A DNA stretch of 64,000 nucleotides. Origin: Anaspis maculata (Eukaryota; Arthropoda; Insecta; Coleoptera; Scraptiidae). Below, one piece after another: positions 55,405-64,000 of the stretch. The position numbers and the translations under genes were made by a program. Numbering within the stretch: position 1 is the stretch's first letter; every line of letters starts with the position of its first letter. The stretch lies in NCBI GenBank assembly GCA_949128115.1, contig OX421961.1, positions 81,451,277-81,515,276 on the forward strand. Reading direction: 5' to 3'. The notes under the pieces were generated by a model. That model worked only from the letters and a program-made list of their open reading frames with translations. It ran no database searches and was not told where the DNA came from.

Positions 55405-55988
55405 CAGTAACGTATGGTCCGAAAGTTTTGGGAAATAGTTTTAAGCTAATAACTTTTTCTGAATAGTCTTTATTTTCGTACTTGATAGTGCATAAATCAA
55501 CATCATATATAACACTAACAAATTCATATTCAACATTATTGAAAATGGACCATTATCTTCGATGGATCTCAATTATCTTCTGCCATGTTCCATGATTTTC
55601 TGTATCAATTTGTCAAATTCGAAAATCTCTAATGTTATTGAACAATGTGACGCCGTAATTGGTCTTCATTCGCAGCTTCCCATCCCTTGTCGTATACTAT
55701 TCTGCTCAATACTTACCAAAAATCTTATATTGGTCGAGCTTGCGGTACATTGGGAGGCAGGAGCTCAGAGAAATTAATCCTGCTGTTGTCCAGAGAATGA
55801 TCGAACATGGCAGAAGAAAACCGAGAGCCATCAAAGATAATGGCCCATCTTCAATATGTTGAATACGAATTTGAAATTGTTGAAGATGACGCTAGTTTTT
55901 GCAATATTAAGTTACGAAATTGAAACTATCAATAAAAAGTTATTAGCTTTTAAAAAAATTCCCAAAACTTTCGTACCATACGTTACAG
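55405..55988. mobile_element. 584-bp palindromic MITE
   Basis: The ends CAGTAACGTATGGTCCGAAA, continuing GTTTTGGGAA, are mirrored at about 55960-55988 with one or two differences. Arms of about 200 bp include AAGCTAATAACTTTTT and its complement near 55936, and CATGTTCC and its complement near 55806. The loop is about 190 bp. No duplication was fixed. Confidence 0.85.
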
Positions 55989-56107
55989 TTAGGTGGCTAT
56001 TCATGTATCATCAATTTTATTGTCGTGTGAAATAATATGTGAATAATTTGTAGAATGATTCAGGAAATATTCTTCCGAATACCACTCTTGCAATGAAAAA
56101 TGAACCA

Positions 56108-56244
56108 GATAATTCTGAAAATGCGTGTTGCTATAATAAAACCGCATTCGTTTGTATTCTTCTGTTGTTCGAAAGAAGAGCTCTCCCTCCCCCTGCAAAC
56201 AAACTCATGCAGTTTTCAGGCAACACGCATTTTTCAGAATTATC
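56108..56244. repeat. Hairpin, GATAATTCTGAAAATGCGTG arms
   Basis: Left GATAATTCTGAAAATGCGTG, continuing TTGC, pairs with 56218-56244, and TGCATGAGTTTGTTTG-type sequence pairs further in. The loop contains GAAAGAAGAGCTCTCCCTCC. It is probably a small MITE. Confidence 0.75.
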
Positions 56245-56259
56245 GGTGATTTTCATTGA

Positions 56260-56735
56260 TAACCATGTGAATGAATTTCAAAGTTTCATAATCTAGTGAT
56301 ATTTATTTCGTACATAGCAGGTATGAGTTAACAGTTTAATAAGTGCTTTCAGCTCTACTCTTTTGGACTTTGAGCAATACTCAGATAGATTGAAGCTTTA
56401 TACTTTCCCGACCCGTCCCCTCACTCGGAAGGGAAAGTTATGTGATGATGCAGGAAACCGTTCTGACACGATAGCTGCCAAACCAGTTATCCGATTAACT
56501 TGAAATTTGGTATACAGACAGGATCCTACTGTCAAATGAACTGATTAGTTTTTGGCTGTCATCGGTCAAACTGAAGTGTCACTATCAAAAATGACAGAAG
56601 GTTTATCTCACAAAACTTGACTTGCAATAAGTCATTTAAAAGTACTAAAAAATCTGTATTCAGAACAGTTTGGAATATCACTTCAACTGTCACTTGTCAA
56701 TAATCATCAAGTATCAAAGTTTGAAAGTTTGCCAT
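56260..56735. other. No recognisable feature
   Basis: Unremarkable AT-rich DNA before the hAT-type MITE. Confidence 0.4.
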
Positions 56736-56743
56736 ATTATTAT

Positions 56744-57258
56744 TAGGGAGCGGATTTATATGCGGTAAAAAAGCTCAAAATATGCAGTTAAAAAGTATCA
56801 AAATATGCGGTAAAAATGTTCAAATAAAACAATATATGCGGGTAAATGAGTGATATAAGCTGCAAAAATAGTGAAAATTTCAACATTCACATGTAAAATC
56901 AACCAACTAATTTTGACCATCAAAGTAAAAAAAAAGAATTTCTACGAAAATTTACAATTATTTTCTCTTTAAAATGGAAAAATCGTGATTTTCTAGCACA
57001 AGTAGATAAAATGGCTAAAATTTTGACTGAATTTTCAGTTATATGTAAAAATATGGACTGTATATGCGGCTATATGCGATTATATGGACTCTCAATTTGT
57101 ATGCGGTAAAAACTCAAAATTATAAATTAGGTATATGCGAAATGAAACTTGGTCTTTAGGCTTTTTTTAGATGGAAACGTCAAGCTGCAAGTCGACAGTT
57201 GCATCCAACTTGGCGAATAGAACATTAATCAGAACAAAAATTGAAAATCCGCTCTCTA
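56744..57258. mobile_element. hAT-type MITE, 515 bp, TSD ATTATTAT
   Basis: The ends TAGGGAGCGGATTT and AAATCCGCTCTCTA (one mismatch) are flanked by ATTATTAT at 56736-56743 and 57259-57266. The duplicated target is low-complexity, which weakens it slightly, but the 8-bp length and TAGGG start are typical of hAT. The interior is a loose repeat of TATGCGGTAAAA and ATATGCGG words, unrelated to the other two hAT-type MITEs. Confidence 0.88.
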
Positions 57259-57266
57259 ATTATTAT

Positions 57267-57599
57267 TCAGAATCTATTTGATGGATTGGAACCAAATTTG
57301 ACTAGAAGCAACATAACATAAGAACCAAACTAAGACTGCAGTTCGAGTTGGCCACTTTTTTCTAGTCGGGCGTTACAAATTTTTGGAGTTTCTCCTGGTC
57401 GTTACCACCAGAGACGGCCACCCACCCGGGCTTTGACCAGAACGACCCGCGTTTGATGCAGGACTTCAGTCAGATGCTCTCTCTTGCTTGAGGATCGACT
57501 TTTTTCGAAAAATTTCAATTGATATCAAAAGTAGATTGCATTGCGCGTCGTGTAGGCCTGTTTTCAAATGCGACGCGGTACCAGTTTTCCGGCGGTGAT
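57267..57599. other. No recognisable feature
   Basis: Contains GGGCGTTACAAATTTTTGG and a G+C-richer segment at 57400-57470. No gene or repeat is assigned. Confidence 0.4.
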
Positions 57600-58290
57600 T
57601 TTTTCAAAATGGAACTTACACATTTCGTAATTTCCAAAAAACTGCAGAGCAAACTTCGACTTGCGGTAAGCTCCACGAAATATTCATTTTAGGTGAAGAC
57701 TTGCCGCGAGTCATATTTGGAAAAAGGATCAAATTGATTTTTGAGAAGAAAATTTTTTAAATCGAACCAACGGTTTTTGATTTTTCCACTCTCAAAAAAC
57801 TGCATATTTTCAACTTTTGATCCCGTGAACAGATTTTCAAAAAAAATTCTCAAACAAGAGGTAGCTGGTACTTGAACAATTTTTAACATTTTTTCTCCCA
57901 ATTTTCAAAAGTTTTTCAGTTGAAAATTTAAAACCAGTTTATTGCCGAGGACCGACTCAAATGATGCATGGAGCTCAAATAGCCCTTAATTGACGATTTT
58001 CACAATTGAATTGGAGAAGGCTTTGAGTTTTTCAGGTAGATTAAAATAATAATTATTTTGACAAAATGTCCAGTTCTCTGCAAATTTTGCTTGAATCTAT
58101 CTATCTCTTAAACTTCAAGTGCCCAACCGAAGGACGATTGGAACAAAAATTTCCGTAGGTTCCTGGATACCAGTCGGGAAAGTTTTTTTGTCGGCCACAA
58201 CAGAGTCTCAATCTAAATTCCCTTGAAAATCATATCGACCTTCAAGAAAAACTTTTCAGGGCAGAAATCGGGGGTGGTAATTTTTCAAAT
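57600..58290 (+). repeat. Dispersed repeat shared with 49.6 and 60.5 kb
   Basis: The first part (57730-57960) resembles the inverse of 49575-49890. The second part (57990-58150: ATTGACGATTTTCACAATTG, GAAGGCTTTGAGTTTTTC, CCAACCGAAGGACGA) resembles 60750-60930. So this is the most complete copy seen. No termini or coding frame. Confidence 0.55.
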
Positions 58291-58299
58291 GAGCAACCT

Positions 58300-60465
58300 G
58301 GTATATTGAAGAGTTGGGGTGAGCAAACGTTGTCCTAACATGATCTGACATAGTTTATTTGATGTTAAATTTTGAAATACTTGCGCACTTATATTGATAA
58401 AGAACTTCGAGTGACTTGAGTTGAAATTTTGCCGCAATACAGAAAGAATTTGCAGAGCAACTTATACAATTTTGTTCTCATTTTGTTCTCATTTTATTCC
58501 GTGGAAGTTCCCATGTATCCATTATTTGCATATAAAACTATTTGCAGAAGTGCTTATTCGGTCGCACATACATACAGCGCCGAGTTCAAATTGGCCTAAT
58601 TTCTTTATTTCCGCGTGCCAGCGGGAAGGAAATTTCCACAAGATCCGCTTCTGTCGTCCTTTTATTTCTCGATCCAGGCAACGTCGTCACAGGTCCGAAA
58701 CTCAATTTTGCTGCACAGCGCTTGATTAGGGAGTAAATATTAATTAAAGTCTTGGTCTCCGCCATTAATCGGGATTCCTTTGCGCGCGGCTATCTGAAGG
58801 GTCAAACAGTCCATTTAATTTAAATAAGGCAAGGTAGGCTTGTAAAATTAGGGACATATGATGTGGGGGTTAAGTGCGACTATAATTTAGGACCATAGCG
58901 AGCGCAACCACACCAGATCTTATCAATAAGGGGCTTAAATGTTATCGATAACATCACCCAGTAACACGTTTTGTAGGCGAATTTCCAACACTTTCAGTGC
59001 GGTTGAAACTGTGTTATTACGATTATAAAGGATGCCACTAGTGCGTGCACGATATATTTCACTTTATATTTACCTACCTACATCTTGTCTTTCACGCGCA
59101 CTCTCCCGAGAAAGAAAAAAAGGACACGTTTGTGGATGTCCCTGTCATGTTTGCATGTCTGTCTCTCCGGTAGTGTTAAGGTGATGATCCAAGCTATTTT
59201 GGCTCAGAATGCAGCTTTTTTGCCTTCTCTTGCACAAACTCTTGACCTCTTGCCACATTGCTCATACAAACTTAATAGGGTGCTTGAAGCAGCCTTCGTG
59301 GAAAAGAACGAGGTAGGGACAAACCTGACGACCTAATTTAAGGTAGGTTCAAGTTTTTTCAAGAGATTATATTATATACGTTGGTCGTTGGTCTAGACGA
59401 AGGTAGACAGTTCGGAACCTCGTCGATACAAATGGGGTACTTGCCAATGGAATAGATTCAGCTGGAAATACTTTTGATTGCTAGTATAAGTGGTAAGAGG
59501 ACTCTACTGAGAACTTTACAAAAATACCGTCATTTTCTACAGAGAAAAACTAATTTGAAAAATTCATCCCGAAAGCTTCGCGCCAGGGCAGGGATTTTGA
59601 GTGGGGTTGGTCTGACTGTGTGATAATTGAATAATCAAGAATGTCAGGAATATCACTGTGACAGTGTCATTTTGAACATGCTCGCAAAATCGGTTTTCTA
59701 TCGAATTCTCTTACCATGGGCATTTGGGCAATAAAGTCAAACAAGGTTTTGGAGAAACTGACTACAGAAGTCTCTTATAATACTGTCTCAGTCTGGATAA
59801 TTTATTTTCCAGGGAAAAATTTGGATGTTCCGCAATAGCACAGAAATAAGAGGTTGAAAATGAACAGTGAGCTTTTATAGGTACGCATCATTAGAATACA
59901 ATTCAGGATAGGTAATACTTTAGAGCTACAAGAGATCCATATGGGCAAGACGCGATGGATCTCCAAATAAAATGTGTGGAGCAGGAACACTGATGTGCGA
60001 AATCGGTCATTCCAGGTCAGAGCACGGGGTGACAAACATGCAGAAGGCTTTTTGGTGGACAGCACTAAAGATTAAAGAAAGAGACTAGTTAGGTTGACCA
60101 AGAAATAAAGGAAACGGGTAGGTACTTACCGCATAGATTAAAGCCTCGATCAAAGCAGTTAAAGGCAAAAAAAAGGCATAGGAAGAAATAAAACTACGGT
60201 CGGCGGTTTGACGTTGTCAGTCAGACTCAGATTTGAGATGATACGGTTTCAAACTTTGAAGCGGCACCTTGGGACTGCCTTGGACAACGTTATATCGTTG
60301 CCAACTCAACGAGGAAAGAACCACATGGAATGCATCTAGGAAACTCTAGAGGGAGCTTCGATGGAGCTCTGTGCGACTCAAAAGAACTCTGAAGGAGCGC
60401 AGGGTGAAGGAGAGACTCAGTCGTAAAAATAAACCCGTTATGTACAAATTTGCTCAGTGAAGAAA
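58300..60465. other. Low-repeat stretch, no gene called
   Basis: Frames of 60-100 codons occur near 58421-58736 and 59085-59336 without known domains. The sequence around 58560-58800 is richer in G+C and may be host DNA. I see no palindromes, TIR pairs or RNA genes. Confidence 0.4.
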
Positions 60466-60469
60466 CAAG

Positions 60470-60930
60470 TTGAAAATGTAAAACCGGTTTGGCTCATTGT
60501 CGTTAGTTCCACAAAAAAGATGATCGGCGAACAACGCTGTTTGCAGATTAACTGAACTTTTTCTGCTGAATGCTAGGCGATTACCCACAAAAAATGCCTG
60601 AAATCTGTACTACACCCGTCATCTTTTCATTATTGAGGGATAAACCAGCATTTACATTGATCAGTCAGCTACAAATTAACAAACAAAAATCGCGAATCAA
60701 CTAATCTCGTATTATCTGTTTTGTGGAACCCACGGTGAGACCGGACTTATAATTGACGATTTCACAATGAAATGATTCAGAAAAGGAAAACGCTTTGAGG
60801 TTTTCCTGGAAAACTCAAATTTCCCCAGAATGTTTCTCAATTTTTCGTTCAGTTATTATGAAGATGCCGCAAATTTGTTTCAATCTTTCTTCCACATTCC
60901 AACTTCCTATCCGAAGGGACAGACAAAAAT
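60470..60930 (+). repeat. Dispersed repeat, third copy
   Basis: Shares ATTGACGATTTCACAATGAA, GCTTTGAGGTTTTCC and CTATCCGAAGGGACAGA-type blocks in the same order as 57990-58150. The left part (GTAAAACCGGTTTGGCTCAT) recalls the ACCGG end of the copy at 49.6 kb. Confidence 0.5.
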
Positions 60931-61064
60931 GGATGGATCAGGGCGAATTATACAGTTCGTAATTTACTCATGGTGGATAAGTACTTAATCAAGTATGAAT
61001 AAGTAAAAATCCATTGGTCTTGTAGTGGTGTTGTATAAAGTAGAAGGTATATATTGAAATAATC

Positions 61065-61980
61065 TTGAAACTAGACCACAATTTTTCTATTTTTCTTTTA
61101 CTTCACTTTACTTATTTTAATAGACTTTTCACAATACCCCTTTCAAAAAATAATTTCAAAGAAGAATATAAAATAATAAAACAAACAGGCCTAGATAATG
61201 GTTATACCAATTATTTTATGGATAAAATTTTCAACAAATTCCTTTCAAAACACACAAGTAAACAAATTAAAATGAAACCAAATAAAATATACAAATGCTT
61301 AACATTTCTTGGATCAACCTCTTACAAAATAGCTAATATATTTCAAAAGAGCAACCCACATATTTCAATTTCTTTCAAAACCAATTCAAATTTAAAACAA
61401 ATTTTAAGTAAACCAAAAGATTTTTCACCAATTGAAGATAGATCTGGTGTTTATGAATTGAATTGTCAGACATGCCATGCAAAGTATATAGGTCATACAG
61501 GTAGAAAATTTTCCACACGAATAGGAGAACATACCAGAGATATAATCAAATCTAAATCAATTGGTCTCATTGGTAGTAAATCACATTTTGCAAATCATAT
61601 TATTTTAGCGAAACATGAATTTGATCCAATACAGATGTTAAATTTTTAAGGGCGCTCTATGAAATTACGCAACGCAACCGCAACGCAGAGCGCAACTTTT
61701 CTGATTGGCTCGCAAGCCTTTCGCGTTGTTGCGATGGCTTTGCGAATACCTTGCGAGCCAATCAGAAACGTTGCGCTCCGCGTTGCGATTGCTGTGAATT
61801 TTCATAGAGCGGGCATTACACCAAACAACAAAATATAACCAAAGAATACTTTTTGAATCACTAGAAATTTTAAAATTAAAACATTATCGAAATTACCAAT
61901 ACCTAAATGAGCAAACTGAAGATCAAGAAGGAGCCAAAAAAATTGAAATTTTACTAGATGCTGAGTACATCTTACCTTAA
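61065..61980 (+). pseudogene. Penelope-like GIY-YIG endonuclease, interrupted
   Basis: In the family this endonuclease nicks DNA to prime reverse transcription. The frame (61065-61649, first in-frame ATG not near its 5' end) has the PLE linker FKEEYKIIKQTGLDNGY at residues 31-47 and the nuclease from residue 128: GVY (GIY), CQTC of the PLE zinc knuckle (134-137), YIG (141-143), Arg152 in the R-x-x-EH region, and SHFANH with His174 and His178. A stop then comes from the MITE. The C-terminus resumes at 61816-61980 (NQRILFESLEILK, with the expected catalytic Glu, to EYILP and a stop). Removing the MITE and one TTA leaves the two halves one base out of frame at a T-run, so the gene also has a frameshift. 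Confidence 0.9.
61649..61815. mobile_element. Hairpin MITE, 167 bp, TSD TTA
   Basis: The ends AGGGCGCTCTATGAAA and TTTCATAGAGCGGGCA pair, and inner blocks GATTGGCTCGCAAG and CTTGCGAGCCAATC are exact complements. TTA lies on both sides (61646-61648 and 61816-61818), as for PIF/Harbinger elements. It is richer in G+C than its AT-rich host. It interrupts the endonuclease between its histidine motif and catalytic Glu. Confidence 0.92.
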
Positions 61981-62256
61981 TCAATGATAATCAACCTTTT
62001 TCAAATCTTCTATTCTCAAAATTTAAATTTATAATAAACTGTATCATGTTATCTTGAACCAACTGTTTTTCATGTCAATTAAATTAATTATTACTTATGT
62101 CAAATGAATTAATTTTTGACGAATGTCAAAACTTTTACACATTTCTTCAAAAAAGAAAATATTTTAAATATTCACAAACTGTACTTACTGTATCAAATTA
62201 TACAGTAAGCTTTTATCAAATTTTATATTATATTATTTCATACAACTAATTACAGA

Positions 62257-63298
62257 ACCCTGACGATACCTAGGAGGATATAAGAATAGGGAGGGAAGGT
62301 CCGTCATAAAAAGTGAAGCCATGGAAATGTCATATCCGCCATCTTTGTACGCCCAAAATTTTTATCACTTTACCATTGAAACTGATTATTTCCACGTCAA
62401 TTTCTGCAAGCTGTCGCTCTTGTCAGTGTCAGTCTATGACGCTTGTGCTGCACCAGATCCAGCCACATCCTTCCTCAAGATGATCGTTGGATTTAACTTA
62501 CTCCTACTTATTAGCATTTTTGTCACTAGCTTCGTGGTAGGTGATAGTCCGTAGCAGTAGGAGTTCCACAAAGATAGGTACCTAGGTACTTTCCATTGTA
62601 ATTTTGCCATGGACCTTGAAGTCCACACAGGCCTTAAGATTGGCTGATAATAAGGTTTCCAGAGTACCTTTTTCGCTGTTCAGTGTAGGTCACAGAGTGT
62701 AGATCATCATTAGGTGTATTAACAGTGCTGACCTCACAAATACGTGGTAGAATCTAGGAGAGTAGAATCGATCTGCTCATTTTCTGCTTATTATTTTTGG
62801 AATTTGCTGGTCATTCTCATCCTTGTTTAACATTATACTGAAACATCGGGCGACCCTATGCTACAGGTAAAGGCATCTTCTCTTCGGCAGCTTCGGCTCG
62901 CATTGATGGGATATTCTTCATACATCATATTGTATCCAGCACACGTAGCCTCTGTCTTTCCCACACCTGGGAGAGCTGATCTATTCAGTTCTTATAGATG
63001 AAGCACCACACACACCCAAACAAGATCCAGGCACAAAGATAAAAGATATCACGCAGGACTCATTTTATGTCAACCAAAAAAATTTCAATAACCTCAAATA
63101 GTTCAAATTATTTCAATGATGTCAATTCAAATTACAAAAGTCAAAAAACCCTTGACACTAGATGCAATTTTTGGGCGTAGTTGCTACCTCACCTCTTACG
63201 TCACCCGACTTCATTTCCCCCCGTCCACAAGCAGGGTTATACTCCCTCCCTATTCTTATATCCTCCTAGGACGATACCGAAAGGCGAAACCGGTTGGT
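62257..63298 (+). ncRNA. Hammerhead-like motif split by the 1.0-kb transposon
   Basis: The left part is ACC then CUGACGA (62260-62266) and UAC. After the transposon and its duplication come C, the tetraloop GAAA (63279-63282), GGC, core GAAA (63286-63289), CCGG as a two-base-pair stem III, UU, then GGU (63296-63298), which can pair with the initial ACC. The order of core elements fits the hammerheads reported in Penelope-like elements, but stem II is only two good pairs plus an A-C mismatch. The assignment is therefore weaker than at 36 kb. Confidence 0.4.
62270..63269. mobile_element. 1.0-kb DNA transposon, TSD GACGATAC
   Basis: 27-bp TIRs starting CTAGGAGGATATAAGAATAG are identical at both ends, and perfect 8-bp duplications GACGATAC lie at 62262-62269 and 63270-63277. 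The ends do not fit the usual hAT start, so the superfamily is open (8-bp duplications are also made by P and Merlin types). Inside, a 77-codon frame with a hydrophobic C-terminal segment (GFNLLLLISIFVTSFVVGD) is unassigned. Near-perfect TIRs argue for recent activity. It splits the hammerhead-like motif of the Penelope-like element. Confidence 0.9.
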
Positions 63299-63484
63299 AG
63301 AAGAAAAATTGAAAAATTTTGGTGTAGTTTCAAGATTATTCCAATATATACCTTCTACTTAATCAAGTATTAGGAAAAAAATGTCTCACTATCATTTTGC
63401 TGGGCTCTTCAGATTACATTACTCCGTGAGTGTTCGCATTTGAAAACTACCCACCTGCAATAACTCCCGATTCCTAGTGAAGAT

Positions 63485-64000
63485 GTTTTCAAGCAAAAAC
63501 AGGTTGACTTTTATATCGAGAGGGACATCTGAAACATACATTGGCGAATCTCCATCTTGAGTCCCCTCGCCACCACTTACTCCAACTTTGAAAATGTCAA
63601 ATTACATCAAATTAAACATAATTGGGTTACCTTTCTGAAAAAATATTTCAAACTTTTTAACCCCACCCCCTTCTTTCTAAAATTCTCTGAGTGTCCAATT
63701 CAATATTCTTGACCGATTCTTGACTACTCAATCTTCTCCAATGCAGTCAACGTCATCCTACACAGCATTGAAAGAGAACATTTTCTGTGGAAAAAGTGCC
63801 ACTCAAATACCCCTCCGCTCCCCCCACCTCACCTTAAAAATCTAAAATGACAATACCTACTTTGTGATACATCAAATTGGAGGAAATTAAATTCTTTTCC
63901 TGAACAATTCAAGTTCCTTCAAGTTGAGGTAGGGGAGAACAAAGGAGTGAATTTGGGTAGGTAGCACTATTTCCACCAAAAATTCTCTTCTTTGATGCTA
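63485..64000 (+). mobile_element. Partial copy of the 10.1-kb fold-back family
   Basis: Follows the order of 10180-10545: TTTTATATCGAGAGGGACAT, CATTGGCGAATC, CCCACCCCCTTCTTTCTAAA, ATTCTCTGA, GCAGTCAACGTCATCC, then AAAAAGTGCCACTCAAATAC. From about 63860 the opposite arm begins (GATACATCAAATTGGAGGAA) and the copy runs off the window. Its outer TACAGGGTGG end is not present on the left. Confidence 0.82.

Larger units (their letters stand above)
61037..63365 (+). mobile_element. Truncated Penelope-like element with inverted ends
   Basis: AAAGTAGAAGGTATATATTG, continuing AAATAATCTTGAAACTA (61037-61075), is complemented at 63320-63360, giving the inverted terminal arrangement seen in Penelope-like elements. 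Inside lies the 3' part of the pol gene (linker plus GIY-YIG endonuclease). The reverse transcriptase is missing, so the element is 5'-truncated. Two DNA transposons have landed in it (61649-61815 and 62270-63269). Without them it would be about 1.15 kb. The right part holds a hammerhead-like motif. Confidence 0.88.

Overview
The window looks like a gene-poor, repeat-saturated stretch of an AT-rich animal nuclear genome, most likely an insect. Hemipteran is a guess from style only. The evidence is a degenerate mariner transposase with TA target duplications, several unrelated tRNA-derived SINE-like units, a Penelope-like retroelement (PLE) with a GIY-YIG endonuclease, many MITEs with hAT, piggyBac or PIF/Harbinger type target-site duplications (TSDs), and no operons, Shine-Dalgarno sites or long uninterrupted ORFs. 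I could not identify one intact host protein-coding gene. The longest open frame is 212 codons and unrecognised. All arm limits of large palindromes were read by eye and are good to roughly 10-30 bases; elements with a stated TSD are placed to the base.

Layout. 0-7 kb: a 117-bp tandem family, two large fold-back (palindromic) elements, a shorter palindrome with ~128-bp tandem units, and a hAT-type MITE (TSD AAACACAC). 7-11 kb: a palindrome containing a mariner deletion derivative, then another palindrome. 11-13 kb: an element with ~30-bp terminal inverted repeats (TIRs) enclosing two SINE-like units. 13-18 kb: a nest of palindromes around a CXC-domain fragment. 19.6-22.6 kb: a 3-kb palindrome with a second palindrome inserted in one arm. 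23-25 kb: a SINE and poorly repetitive DNA. 25-33 kb: minisatellite arrays with inverted flanks, a 2.7-kb palindrome with TAA duplications, and a piggyBac-type MITE (TTAA) carrying a hAT-type MITE. 34.6-39 kb: a hairpin MITE, PLE-type DNA with two hammerhead ribozyme motifs split by an 815-bp transposon, a palindrome, and more 117-bp repeats. 39-46 kb: two palindromes, an uninterrupted sister of the TTAA MITE, and sparse DNA. 46-51 kb: small hairpins, two PIF/Harbinger-type MITEs sharing one TTA, and a fold-back built from 19-bp repeats. 51-61 kb: mostly non-repetitive DNA with a few MITEs. 61-63.4 kb: a 5'-truncated PLE interrupted twice.

The elements form a record of nesting. In three cases the uninterrupted opposite arm of a palindrome, or a second family copy, preserves the empty site. 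Two short motifs recur in otherwise unrelated repeat families: TACAGGGTG at or near palindrome ends, and AAGATGGCGGC (the vertebrate YY1 / fly Pho consensus) inside arms. The most noteworthy signals are the paired hammerhead ribozymes, the density of long perfect-hairpin-capable loci (candidate endo-siRNA precursors), and the recurrent motifs.
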